NCBI GenBank assembly: GCA_024195585.1 | Contig: SWBL01000148.1 | Coordinates: forward strand, 51,850-115,849 | Direction: 5' to 3' | Source of the DNA: Aureobasidium sp. EXF-3400 | Lineage: Eukaryota > Ascomycota > Dothideomycetes > Dothideales > Saccotheciaceae | DNA length: 64,000 nucleotides | Part shown: positions 11,630 through 21,097 of the stretch, piece by piece | Position numbering within the stretch: the stretch's first letter is position 1 | Layout: every line of letters begins with the position of its first letter | The notes under the pieces: generated by a model | What the model saw: only the letters and a program-made list of their open reading frames with translations | Database searches by the model: none | Told to the model about the DNA's origin: nothing | Translations under genes and position numbers: made by a program

Positions 11630-14323
11630 CTAAGCAAGTTCGTCCTCTGACCCATCATCAGGTTCGGCCATGACTTTCTTCATCATCATCTCTTTTCTTC
11701 CCACGGTTTCTCTGATAGGAGTACCGTATGTCGTCATCGGCGTCTTGGGCGTAGCAGTCGAGATGCCCTTTCTAAGAGCCGTAGATGGAGTGGCGGATGT
11801 CTTCTTCTTAAGAGACGGGGCCGGTAGTTTCATTCTAGCGACTTCGCCAGGTCCTGGTGGGAGGAGTGGATTGCTGGGCACTTTACGGGTAGAGCTTCTC
11901 AAGCTGCGGCGTGGGGTCTCTGTGGACGATACTGATAGCGAATTTGGTGACGGCAAGGGTGGAGGGGAGGACAGTGGTGAGGAGGACGGCGAGCGCATTT
12001 GTGCCTGCGGCGCTGGAGTCAAAGGACTTTGTGGTGGTGGCAGGTTGGAGAGGAAGTAGGGGCCATTCGCGTGAGATGTTGTGGGTGTTTGATCTGCGTA
12101 GCGGGATGCTGTTGCCGGAGTATCCATTGACGAGTCACTAACATCGCCATCGTTCTCTGTATCGACTACCATAGGCTCAGTGCGACGTTTGAGAGGTGTC
12201 TGTATACGTGGAGGTGTAGATGCTCGAGATGCTCGCGGAGGAGGATTGGCGCTGTAAGGAGGAGGTGGATGAGCCGGCAATGGTGAGCTTCTTTCAAAGA
12301 CAGGCTCAGCGCGAGGTCTAGCGGGAGGTGGCATCATCGTCACGGGCCCACCCGCGTTAGTCGACCTTGCAGTAGTCGAGTTCAGACGCTGATTTGCTTG
12401 AGATGATGCTTGAGCACGAAGCTGGGATGCAGCTATACTGGCACCCACGAGGTTCTTAGCTCTCATGTACTGCTCAGCGCGTGCAAACAAATTGATAGTG
12501 CTGGTTGGCCTATTCGCGACACTGTCCCTCAATTGAGGTGCAGGATGAGTGTACCTCATAGCATTTCGCACGAAGGTCTCCCGAGGTGCATCTACCTTCT
12601 TTCGTCGTTTGGCTTCTTTCGATGGCTTCGTGTTATTGAGTCGCAGCACGCCAAACCCACTGGTAGGCCCATAGAGATTCAGATTGTGTTCCTCGGCTGG
12701 GTTGGGTGCAGGACTGTCGGTGCACAAAATGCCAAAGTTTCCAACAGGGTTCGAGGTGTCGAAAGTATGATAGTGTCCTGATACTGCACGTGCGAGTTCT
12801 TTATCTCTTGAGGTTCTTCTTTTTCTGGATTTACTCGGGGGTGGTGCAGAAGAGTCGCGCGAGTCTGTGCTGTCCTCATCCCCTATTGTGATTGGAATCT
12901 CACCATTGTCTCCGTGGCGTGCAATTTGCTTGTCCATAGCACGACGCAAGAGCGGAGTACTGAAGGGCGACATGCCAGAGGTATTGGCGGTATGCGAAGG
13001 AGCAGGAGTTGACAATTCGTCATCATCACCGTCCATAATCTCGATGATCTCACGTTTGATCATGACAGGTCTGGGCATGTCTTTCAAGACACGAGTATAG
13101 CGGCCTGACAGACCACCAGTGGTTCTGCCAGGCATATGTGCGGTAATCTGCTGCCAGGTCAAGCCGTTGATTTCCTTCAAGCGTTTGATCAACTCATCTT
13201 CCTCCCTGGAGTAGCGCATTCTCGATGGGGCGTCCGAGAAGCCAGCATCATCGGTCAAAGTAGGATCAAGATTGAATGAGGTTTCAGTATGCTTGAGAAG
13301 CCTGCGACGCTTTTTGGGACGTGTGGCGGCTGGAGCCCATAGCGACTGGCCACCGGAAGGTGAGTCCCAGACAGAAGGAGCTCTTGGAGGAGCTGGAGTG
13401 ATTGCATCACGTCGATTGTCAAGGAATGAGGGTGGGCCAAAGGCATCCTCGGGGAGAGGCGGAGTAGACCAGATGGCCTGAGATTCGTTGAGAAAGTTGG
13501 GTTGTCTGTTGATTGAGGTGGCTCGCATAAGAAACTGAGCGATCTGATTGGCAATATTCTGACCCAGCTGATGAATGGCTTCAGGGTCAATTCTGCCATT
13601 TGCATCTTGGTGAGGGACAAGCTGGTTCATAGAGTCTGCAATGGAGATTTGAGGCAGCGAGTGGCTGACTTCGGTAGATGGCATGACGGATGTATTGTGG
13701 TATTGCTGCTCTTGGCTAACCTTCGCGTGCGGCTGAGCGAGTCGAGGATCGAGAACGAAGTGGTCCGGATCGTGGGCCAAGTCGTCGGACTCATCGCCTG
13801 ACTGCTCATCGCCAGCATCGACAGCTTCATCCTCATAATCACCGTCCTCGTCGTCACTGACATCCTCCTCTTCTCGTCCGTAGTCGTCCTCGTCCCGAAT
13901 GTGCTCCTGTCTAGGATCTTGTTGGAGCTCATCCTCATCGTCGTCAGGATCTTGATGTAACTCGTCCTCCTCTGCTTCTGGCTCTTGTTGAATGCCGTCT
14001 TCTTCCTCGGCGTCAGGGCCATCCTCTACTTCCAGCTCGTCGGCAAAGGCTCTGACGAAGCGGGATGAAGCGCTCTTGCCAGTGTCTCGCTCGTGTTGCA
14101 TGTATGTCAAGTGGCCGTTGTTGACGACGACTTCGCCCGTTTCCATGTCAATCTCATCGCCGACTCCGGTAAAGTCCCTAGCATATTTCTCAAAGATGCG
14201 TTCGAAGGTGCCTTTGAGTTTCTGGTCGATTCGTTGGCGGCCGCGTTGGTAGTCATCATTGTCGTAGCTGTCGGGGTCGTCTCTAGACGAGCTGCGTACT
14301 CGGAGGTGTTCGTCGAACGCCAT
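11630..14323 (-). CDS. SCM3: Scm3-type CENP-A chaperone with Myb/SANT domain
   Basis: Likely centromere protein Scm3 (HJURP functional counterpart), which delivers CENP-A/Cse4 to centromeric nucleosomes. Single exon, 897 residues from the ATG at 14323; the frame extends four codons further but only to a GTG. Residues ~30-75 hold the fungal Scm3 signature: a helix 'GTFERIFEKYARDFTGVGDE', then 'DMETGEVVVNNGHL'. A long Asp/Glu-rich segment follows (~95-190). At ~368-415 is a Myb/SANT-like domain with spaced aromatic residues ('EEDELIKRLKEINGLTWQQI'). The rest is low-complexity, Pro/Ser-rich, with basic patches. Filamentous-fungal Scm3 proteins are known to carry extra DNA-binding domains, so the Myb fusion is expected. 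It is divergent from ATG6 and convergent with the remodeller. Confidence 0.75.
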   Translation of the reverse strand: MAFDEHLRVRSSSRDDPDSYDNDDYQRGRQRIDQKLKGTFERIFEKYARDFTGVGDEIDMETGEVVVNNGHLTYMQHERDTGKSASSRFVRAFADELEVEDGPDAEEEDGIQQEPEAEEDELHQDPDDDEDELQQDPRQEHIRDEDDYGREEEDVSDDEDGDYEDEAVDAGDEQSGDESDDLAHDPDHFVLDPRLAQPHAKVSQEQQYHNTSVMPSTEVSHSLPQISIADSMNQLVPHQDANGRIDPEAIHQLGQNIANQIAQFLMRATSINRQPNFLNESQAIWSTPPLPEDAFGPPSFLDNRRDAITPAPPRAPSVWDSPSGGQSLWAPAATRPKKRRRLLKHTETSFNLDPTLTDDAGFSDAPSRMRYSREEDELIKRLKEINGLTWQQITAHMPGRTTGGLSGRYTRVLKDMPRPVMIKREIIEIMDGDDDELSTPAPSHTANTSGMSPFSTPLLRRAMDKQIARHGDNGEIPITIGDEDSTDSRDSSAPPPSKSRKRRTSRDKELARAVSGHYHTFDTSNPVGNFGILCTDSPAPNPAEEHNLNLYGPTSGFGVLRLNNTKPSKEAKRRKKVDAPRETFVRNAMRYTHPAPQLRDSVANRPTSTINLFARAEQYMRAKNLVGASIAASQLRAQASSQANQRLNSTTARSTNAGGPVTMMPPPARPRAEPVFERSSPLPAHPPPPYSANPPPRASRASTPPRIQTPLKRRTEPMVVDTENDGDVSDSSMDTPATASRYADQTPTTSHANGPYFLSNLPPPQSPLTPAPQAQMRSPSSSPLSSPPPLPSPNSLSVSSTETPRRSLRSSTRKVPSNPLLPPGPGEVARMKLPAPSLKKKTSATPSTALRKGISTATPKTPMTTYGTPIRETVGRKEMMMKKVMAEPDDGSEDELA

Positions 14324-14676
14324 GGCGCAGGTCACGGTATGGCGGTGGTTGTTGGCATGTCAGATGGGCAGACTGAATGTTGGCACAAGATCAAAGAAAT
14401 CAAGGTGGACGCGTTCGAGTCGTGAATGTTTCCCCGCGATTTCCTGTTCCGGACGGCAACTTGGCCGATCAAGTCGCGCCTTCCATCTTGCTTCCATCAA
14501 ATCACACGACCTGCATATGACCATCCTGCACTCGTGCAATTCCATTTGACTGTGTCCAACACATCGCAGTGCTCGCAATTTTCTGTTTTGTGTATAGCAA
14601 ACCCCTTCTGCTTGTGCACACTGTTCCTCCCTCAGACACCTCTGTTCAAGCCTCCATCACCCTATGTACTCCTACC
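14324..14676. promoter_or_regulatory. Divergent promoter region, SCM3 / ATG6
   Basis: A 353-base gap between divergent starts, pyrimidine-rich on the ATG6 side. I see no assignable transcription-factor site. Confidence 0.35.
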
Positions 14677-16180
14677 ATGTATTGTCAAAAATGCAGAACG
14701 CCCCTGAAACTCGACTCCTCTCTTGAGCATCTTAATCCTTCCTCTTTCAAAATATTGGTCGGTGTGTATATTGTTTCGTATTCAGTCTAATCTAAGGCTG
14801 ACCAACAAAGACTCGACGCCATCTCTACCAACTCAAACCCCCCAGCCACCTAAAACTCTTGCTGCTCGCGAGAGAAGGGATGTATACGATAAGGCTTCAC
14901 AAAATGCTGGCCCTGCTCAGCACAAAAGGTCCATACCAGCGCCTCTGAAGACAACGGCCAATTTCAATCCCGCCATGTCTTATGTTATGTTGAGTGATTC
15001 CCATCTTGGTCCTTTGTCTCTAGAGGAATCTAGTCCTTCGAAGAAAGCATCCGAAAAGGACTCCAAGCCATCAGACAAACATGATGCGCCCAGTCTTTCG
15101 GCAGAGATGGAGAAAAGCTTACGTCTGTGGGAGATTTTGTCCTCTCGCTCTGACATCGACCACCCGATATGCTCGGAATGTACCGATATGGTGCTTGCAG
15201 GCCTCCAAAAAAGACAGACGACCGCAAATCGTGAACGTCAGGCATATGCCGAATTCCTCAAGAAAGCTAAGGAGGACGTCCCATCAGAGGAAGAACAGCG
15301 CCAAGCTCGTGAAGCTCTGACTGCTGCCAAACAACAAGAACAAAAAGCTCTTGAGGAATTGGAAGCTCTTGAAGCAGAAAAGGCTGCTATGGAAGAAGAA
15401 ATTGCTGCGCTCAACCGCGAAGAAGCTGAACTGGAAGAAGAGGAAGCTGCTTTCTGGCGAGAACGCAACGAATTTGACGATACCGTTACCAAGTTCAGGG
15501 ACCAAAACGACAGCCTCCTCAACCAACTACAATTTGACACAAAGTTGCTGGAGACTCTGCAGCGGACAAACGTCTACAATGATTCATTCTGTATTGATCA
15601 TGACGGTCCTTTCGGTACCATCAATGGATTGAGGTTGGGCAAGCTCGCAGATCATTCTGTTGAGTGGCCAGAAATCAATGCTGCTTGGGGACTTTGTGTC
15701 TTGTTACTGACTGTTGTTGCTGAGAAATTGAGCTACACTTTTCACGGGTACCGACCTCTTCCAATAGGTTCAACGTCCAAGATCGAGAAACTCGAGTACC
15801 CAGCGAATGATCAATCACGCACAGGAAAGCCCAAAGTCACCACATTAGACCTGTTCTGCAACAGTGATCTTCCTCTTGGGTTGGGCTTCCTGCATCGTGG
15901 ATTCGACAATGCTATGGTCGCATTCCTGGAATGCCTTCGACAGCTGGGCGAGCATGTCGAGCAGTCTCCCTCATATGTGGGTGCATCTGCCTTGAGTCGC
16001 AAACTTCCCTATAAGATCAGCAAGGACAAAATCGGCGATAACAGCATCAAGCTTGGAACCTTCAATCAGGAGGAAGCATGGACGAGGGCGTGTAAGTACA
16101 CCCTCACCTGCTGCAAGTTCTTGCTCGCGCACGCTAGTCACGTTGATGATTTGAAGCAGGATGGTCAAGCTGCTCGGTAG
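14677..16180 (+). CDS. ATG6: Beclin-1 family autophagy protein Atg6/Vps30
   Basis: Subunit of the class III phosphatidylinositol 3-kinase (Vps34) complexes that start autophagosomes and sort vacuolar proteins. Exons 14677..14761 and 14811..16180 encode 484 residues; the 49-base intron opens GTGTGT, has a CTGAC branch site and ends AAAG. Exon 1 supplies the conserved zinc-like N-terminus 'MYCQKCRTPLKLDSSLEHLN'. Residues ~170-290 form a strong coiled coil, and the C-terminal BARA-type domain is plain from 'NDSFCIDHDGPFGTINGLRL' to 'LGTFNQEEAWTRACKYTLTC' and 'CKFLLAH'. A frame read without splicing would begin at 14723 and miss the true N-terminus. It is divergent from SCM3. Identification is strong. 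Confidence 0.93.
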
Positions 16181-16375
16181 AGACAGATACAAGCTTGAGT
16201 TGTAGCTACTATCCTCTACTAGGAATTAATTTTCAATCTCAAAGATGCTCGAGCTTGGCGCATATTGCATGTAGAGTTGTTGCATGAAGCAAGGGGTTAC
16301 TAAGCACCGGCCCCTGATCAGAATATCTTGTGCTCCTCTTCTGCCACGTCGACTTATTGTTCCGATTGAGAAATC

Positions 16376-17782
16376 ATGGCAGTAACGATCTCAGCAGATC
16401 CTAGACTCCGGCTAATAGCTGGCGTATTGTTGACGACAATACCGCTATGGCTTTTGGCCTGGCACTTTCGAGTGTACAACCCTCTCTTTGTCAGTCGTCA
16501 CATACCGATACACAATGCCTGGACCGTAGACCGCGAGACATTCATCCAAGAATGGATGGACAACCAGATCGGCAATCCGCCAAATCGCTCAGCCATCGCT
16601 CTCCTATGCCGCAAACCAGAGATCAAATGGCGACCAACTGTCGTGATGGACCTGGATGATGCCAATGGTGGTATTGGCAATGTTCGAGGCAACATCTTCG
16701 ACTTCCTGGGTCTGGCCATCTTGTCCGGATCGTCAATCATGTTGCCCAGTTTTCAATCCCGATCAGCTGAGGATTTGAGTGCTCTCTGGAACGGCAAGAT
16801 ACCCTTCACCACTTTCTTCGACACAGATCACTTCGTAGACACCTTTGCAGCAGCATGTCCTAAGATGGAAGTTTACATGCCGTCGACCAACAATTCTCTT
16901 CTACCTCCCCTGGCAAACCGCTACGGCATGCCCAGTATGCGACAAGATCTGTGGCCAGAGACTGTGGGTACAGACACCCCAAACACACCAGAAGCAGCAG
17001 TAAAGGATTTCAACCATTGGCTATCCGCACAACCAGATTACGATCCCAAAAAGACAACCCTGGTCAGCGTAGGTCGCACACTCTGGGAAGGACTAGACAC
17101 ACGCGCTCTCCCCTCAGCCGTTCGAAGAGACTTTGGCAATTCCCTCCGTCTGATCCCCGAAGTACGCAGACTAGCCGCCATCGTAACCTACAACCTCGCT
17201 CTCAAGTATCATCTCCACAACATCGACCCTCGACTTCCCTACTATCCATCGTCATTTCTAGGAGCACATCTACGTACCGAAAGCGATGCAAAAGCTGCGG
17301 GATGGCTAGACAATGGAGGGGCGAATGCACATGCAACCTATGATGGTCAAACAGATGCCTACCTCTCCCAAGCCGTCGAAAACGACCTCTCCATCATCTA
17401 CGTCGCCAGCGGCAACAGCAGCGAAATATCCAGATTTGCAGAAAAAGCATGGCATCTACACTCTTTCAATGTGACTTCCAAAGCTTCTCTACTCTTTGGC
17501 CCGGACCTTGCAGCCCTTGAAGCTTTGAGCTGGGATCAACAGGGTTTGGTCGATTATGAAGTCTTGAGAAGGAGTTCCAGTCTAGCGGGATTTGCGAGGA
17601 GTAGTTTTGCATTCAATATTGCGATTACCAGGAATGAGTTTGTGGATGTCAATAAGGAGGCTTTGAGGTTGCAGCCGGGGGATGTTAGGAAAGAAGATGT
17701 GGCTTTTGAGGATGGGTTGAGTAGGATTTGGGGCAGGTTTGAGTGGCAGGAGGAGAGGATGTTGAGGGGTGCTTGGCCTTGA
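16376..17782 (+). CDS. Type II membrane protein, O-fucosyltransferase-like
   Basis: Single exon, 468 residues, ATG at 16376. A short cytosolic head is followed by one hydrophobic segment (~residues 12-30, 'LIAGVLLTTIPLWLLAW'), then a soluble body, the layout of a Golgi or ER type II glycosyltransferase. 'DDANGGIGNVRGNIFDFLGL' (~95-115) resembles the GG-x-N start of GDP-fucose O-fucosyltransferase-like folds, and 'FLGAHLRTESDA' (~303) matches the H-L-R motif region. The late 'GFARSSFAFNIAITRN' segment fits the acceptor/donor loop region of such proteins only loosely. The function is therefore a family-level guess. Its gene lies 195 bases after ATG6 on the same strand and converges with mS35. 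Confidence 0.5.
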   Translation: MAVTISADPRLRLIAGVLLTTIPLWLLAWHFRVYNPLFVSRHIPIHNAWTVDRETFIQEWMDNQIGNPPNRSAIALLCRKPEIKWRPTVVMDLDDANGGIGNVRGNIFDFLGLAILSGSSIMLPSFQSRSAEDLSALWNGKIPFTTFFDTDHFVDTFAAACPKMEVYMPSTNNSLLPPLANRYGMPSMRQDLWPETVGTDTPNTPEAAVKDFNHWLSAQPDYDPKKTTLVSVGRTLWEGLDTRALPSAVRRDFGNSLRLIPEVRRLAAIVTYNLALKYHLHNIDPRLPYYPSSFLGAHLRTESDAKAAGWLDNGGANAHATYDGQTDAYLSQAVENDLSIIYVASGNSSEISRFAEKAWHLHSFNVTSKASLLFGPDLAALEALSWDQQGLVDYEVLRRSSSLAGFARSSFAFNIAITRNEFVDVNKEALRLQPGDVRKEDVAFEDGLSRIWGRFEWQEERMLRGAWP

Positions 17783-17939
17783 TGATTTGTGTTTGTTTTG
17801 CTATTCGTGAGTAGCTTGAGAGGTGGAAGGAAGAAAATAGTAACGCCCATCCAATATGCTCAGGAGCTTTCGGTTTTTTTTACAATGAAGAAGAAATATC
17901 GTACAAGTGTTGTGTGTCGAGAACGGAAGCTAGCCCTTT

Positions 17940-19160
17940 CTATGCTCTTCCCTGTCTCATCTCCTTCTTGCCCTGCTTACCCTTTGCCATTGGCCTCTGG
18001 GCCTCTGCCATCATAGGAGCTTCCACCTTGGACAAATCGATATTCCTAGCCTCTTCAATCTCCTTGATACCATCGATCAAACCAGCCGGGCTTTCCTTCT
18101 TGGTCTGCTCGGCAAGTTGTCTAGCCTCTCTCCTTGCCTCCAACTCCTTCTTTCTCTCCTCAGTCAACAGCCACTCATCAGGAAACTGGAATCTCTTCTT
18201 TGGCTTCGCGTGTCTGAAATCCACAGGTACGTCCTTCAGCCATTCGCTCTCTGGCGACTTTGCCTTTGCGATGAGAGCTTTAATGGTGTCGCCCAGGTGG
18301 CGCTTGTTCTGTGCTTGGGTCTCGTGGTCTTCGCAGCTCATCTTTACAATGTTGGAGGTAGGGTTGTAGCGTACACCGGCTAGCTTGATCAGGTTTTGGG
18401 TGTGGGTGGGGTTGAGAGAGAGGTCTCGAGGGTCGAATTCGACGACGACTTTTCGTTGGGCAGGGTGTTGTTCACCCATGTAGGTTGTGTAGCGGAAACG
18501 GAGGGGTGTGGCTGCTGTGGGTGGTGTAAAGGGTTTCGTGAGATCTGTGAAGGTGTTGTTGTCAGTGCTTTGCTCAAAAACAAGAAGAGAATATGAGGGA
18601 TTCAACGTACTCGCCAGCAAAGGCATCTCCCAACCAGCCAGACGCGCATACTCTCTAATCTCCCTCGTCTGCTCCAACTCGGCATGACCCAAACTCGAAA
18701 TATCATCGCCCTGGAAATCATCCTCATCAGGACCAATATCCTCCTTCTCTCCCATCTGGAAGAATCCCTGATCGTTTTTACGTGCTCTGTCCACAGGTCT
18801 AGGAGGAAATGTCATATCCAAATGCTCCAGCTCGGCAGAGATTTGATCTTCCAATTCGCGGTGGGTGCGGCTGTCGTTTGCGAATTCGTCGCGCAGGGCG
18901 GCGTCTACTTTTTCCATCTTTTCGCGGTCGGCGGGGGAGAGACCGACGTAGGCGGCTTGGTCGTCGCGACTGAGACGTTGGTAGAAGGTCTGGTTGAAGT
19001 AGCTTGCTGTTGAGGCAGAGGAGGCATCTTTCTTGTCTGTGTCGGCGAGCGTGCGGCGAGTGCTGCTGAATGGTCGTGTGAGGGTGTTGACGTGTGTGTA
19101 TTGGTTGGTGCGCAATTGGCGTACTGCCGTGCGGCATGCGCTCTTTGCTGCTGTAGCCAT
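17940..19160 (-). CDS. RSM24: Mitochondrial small ribosomal subunit protein mS35 (Rsm24)
   Basis: Component of the mitoribosomal small subunit. Proposed exons on the minus strand are 19160..18611 and 18544..17940, giving 384 residues. The 66-base intron 18545..18610 starts GTACGT, has a CTGAC branch and ends TTCACAG. It is a multiple of three and free of stops, so an unspliced frame of 406 residues is also open; the spliced 'PLLANLTKPF' fits the family better. The N-terminus is Arg-rich and lacks acids for ~40 residues (presequence). The conserved core is 'YTTYMGEQHPAQRKVVVEFD' followed by 'LNPTHTQNLIKLAGVRYNP' (~225-270), typical of the MRP-S28/mS35 domain. The C-terminus is Lys-rich. Confidence 0.85.
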   Translation of the reverse strand: MATAAKSACRTAVRQLRTNQYTHVNTLTRPFSSTRRTLADTDKKDASSASTASYFNQTFYQRLSRDDQAAYVGLSPADREKMEKVDAALRDEFANDSRTHRELEDQISAELEHLDMTFPPRPVDRARKNDQGFFQMGEKEDIGPDEDDFQGDDISSLGHAELEQTREIREYARLAGWEMPLLASTLNPSYSLLVFEQSTDNNTFTDLTKPFTPPTAATPLRFRYTTYMGEQHPAQRKVVVEFDPRDLSLNPTHTQNLIKLAGVRYNPTSNIVKMSCEDHETQAQNKRHLGDTIKALIAKAKSPESEWLKDVPVDFRHAKPKKRFQFPDEWLLTEERKKELEARREARQLAEQTKKESPAGLIDGIKEIEEARNIDLSKVEAPMMAEAQRPMAKGKQGKKEMRQGRA

Positions 19161-19991
19161 GGCGGGACAAGGTGTGAGATATTGTACTGCTGGCTCGGCC
19201 TCAATTAGTGATTGGTATGCAACTCAAAGAATCATGAACGGTAGAACTTCGGGTTGCGGCTTCCCCGAACATGGCCGTTTCTCCATTCGCGACATCTCTG
19301 CTCGGCTTCAAGAACATGATTTGTCGGGAGTCTCTTCGTGATAAATCATTGACCTGGATGAATATTGTTACTACTACTGGATCCCGTTAGATGAAAACAA
19401 ATGGACTCGAGTCGATGAGATGACAGCTTGGACCGAAGAGAACGAGAACTTGGACCCAAAGAAACGACAACTAGATTTCAAAAGGCCAGGAACTAGGATG
19501 AGGCTCGAGACCACATAGACAATGTGACTGAACGACTGGAAACAACCTGGCGGAACGCGGGATCAAATGTAACCATCTACCAGACGGGCAACTGGGCTGA
19601 TATAGCAAAGGCCGTCCTCAAATCAGCCAGATGGGCGCAGTCATCAGAGTTATTGGACTTGGACTTCTGGTAGGCATTGATTTGCTGGCAGGTGAACGGC
19701 ACAGTCCAGTCGTAGGATTCAGGAGCGAAAGGCCTCTTCGGCGGCTGACTTGCGAGAGATTTGGAAAAGTATGTCACCGCTTGTCGTGAGGTCGACGACA
19801 GTGTGCACCAAACCGAGAACGAACCACGGGCCTATCAAACAAGAGACTCAACCTTGAAGGGTGCACACAACAACAAGATGGTGTCAGAACCGGAATGAAT
19901 ATACCCGTGATGAGTTCTACTTAGGAAAACACGAAAACTAACTCACTTGCCAAAGTGGTGTCATAATGATGTGAAATAGCAATTATCACAT
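19161..19991. other. Intergenic stretch left of the tRNA-like hairpin
   Basis: No supported gene. Short frames on both strands lack domains. The first part is the promoter side of mS35. Confidence 0.4.
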
Positions 19992-20061
19992 CGAACCGGT
20001 GGGATGGCGCAGCGGTCAAGTAGTGTTCCTTCCGCTTAGCTGGCCCGAGTCCACCGGTTCG
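19992..20061. repeat. 11-base inverted repeat forming a large hairpin
   Basis: CGAACCGGTGG (19992-20002) and its exact reverse complement CCACCGGTTCG (20051-20061) enclose a 48-base loop that has an internal AGCGG/CCGCT pair. A second hairpin, CCCGGC-ATC-GCCGGG, follows at 20065-20079. Confidence 0.7.
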
Positions 20062-20077
20062 ATCCCCGGCATCGCCG
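19998..20077 (+). other. tRNA-like sequence, probably degenerate
   Basis: A perfect pol III A-box (TGGCGCAGCGG, 20005-20015) and B-box (GGTTCGATCCC, 20056-20066) lie 51 bases apart. If T8 is base 20005, the 7-base acceptor arm (19998-20004) pairs at five of seven positions (two as wobbles) with 20070-20076. The T stem and D stem are imperfect, and no clean anticodon arm appears, so this is more likely a decayed tRNA or a tRNA-derived element than a working gene. Confidence 0.3.
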
Positions 20078-20659
20078 GGATTTGGCCATGAGGGGTCCCA
20101 GTAATCCTCGCACGACAACAATAAGGAAGAAAAGTCTACGGGCTTTCCTCTTTCCCTTCTAGCAGTACGGCGGCTAGGGGGGTTTCTGTTTTGTCAAAAC
20201 GTGTGACATGTATTTTTGCGCGGTGTTTACCTACCTTATGCTGTGCTTGCGCGTATACGAGGTCGTCTCTGCACCACAAAGTGCTAGCAGCTGGATCAGG
20301 AGGTGCACGACCAAGACCGCTTTCGAGACATTGAGTCAGAGGCACAAATAAATCCGACAACAACCCTTCCATGAATAGCAAAAATACCAGTTTCACGCGC
20401 TGCGATCTGGATTGTCTCATCTGTGCGATCCATGCACTCGAGACTCGAGACTCGAACATGCCTTTGTTGCTAAATAATAGCATTGTGCCGATAAGGTATA
20501 TATCCTGAGTCGATGGAGGCCATTTATGCTTCCCATATCAAGATCTACTCATCTATCTATTCAACAGCCCTACACCATACATCGTCCCTTTGCTGTCAAC
20601 TATCCCAAATAAACAACGACTCTCCAAACTCAACACAACATTTTGACTGCACTTTCCTA
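20078..20659. other. Intergenic and promoter stretch upstream of the first cysteine-motif gene
   Basis: No supported gene. The last 160 bases are CA-rich and follow a TATA-like element, as expected for a fungal 5' leader. Confidence 0.4.
20497..20503 (+). promoter_or_regulatory. TATA-like element
   Basis: TATATAT, about 160 bases before the ATG at 20660. The next paralogous gene has the same heptamer about 115 bases before its ATG. Confidence 0.4.
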
Positions 20660-21097
20660 ATGCCTTCACTCCTCAAAAATCTGATCGTTGCTGGCAAGAT
20701 CAGTGACAGATGCCTCCACTGTCACCAAAAACTCGGAGATCGCGATTGTCAGATTGCTAGCAACATCTTGAAGACGGTTCAATTTCAGCATATTCATGAT
20801 CATAAAGATTACGATTACCAAGTCGACCTCTGGACGCTCGCCAGATGTAGATTTTGTTGTTCTTGCGCGACAGGCTTCCCACAAAAGGTCAAAGATTATC
20901 ATCTAGAATTGACAAAGTGTCTGGCCGATGAGATTGGATCTGACTCCAGACACGAATCCGGACCTGAATCGAAACCCAGGCAGGAGTCGCCTCCTAAACT
21001 CGAACCTGAAACAACAAGAAAAGAGTCTCAGAGACGCAAAGAACGACGCACTTGTACTCCCAATGAGCTTGAGGAACTTGCAAAGCGGATCAAGTAG
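20660..21097 (+). CDS. Cysteine-motif family protein A, first half (ends at in-frame TAG)
   Basis: Not a family I can name firmly. The frame from the ATG at 20660 gives 145 residues to a TAG at 21095-21097, and the same frame stays open for 181 more codons. Residues ~17-73 show C-x11-C-x32-C-x-C: 'RCLHCHQKLGDRDC' then 'LARCRFCCSC'. The two downstream same-strand genes share this spacing. The tail (~95-145) is rich in Glu, Arg and Pro and probably disordered. The Cys layout recalls, from memory, N-terminal regions of fungal T5orf172/GIY-YIG proteins, but no nuclease domain is seen. The TAG may be a real end, a disabling mutation, or a readthrough site. Confidence 0.5.
   Translation: MPSLLKNLIVAGKISDRCLHCHQKLGDRDCQIASNILKTVQFQHIHDHKDYDYQVDLWTLARCRFCCSCATGFPQKVKDYHLELTKCLADEIGSDSRHESGPESKPRQESPPKLEPETTRKESQRRKERRTCTPNELEELAKRIK

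Noticed and set aside
20136..20483. A 115-codon minus-strand frame
   Set aside because: No domain, and it occupies the promoter side of the first cysteine-motif gene.
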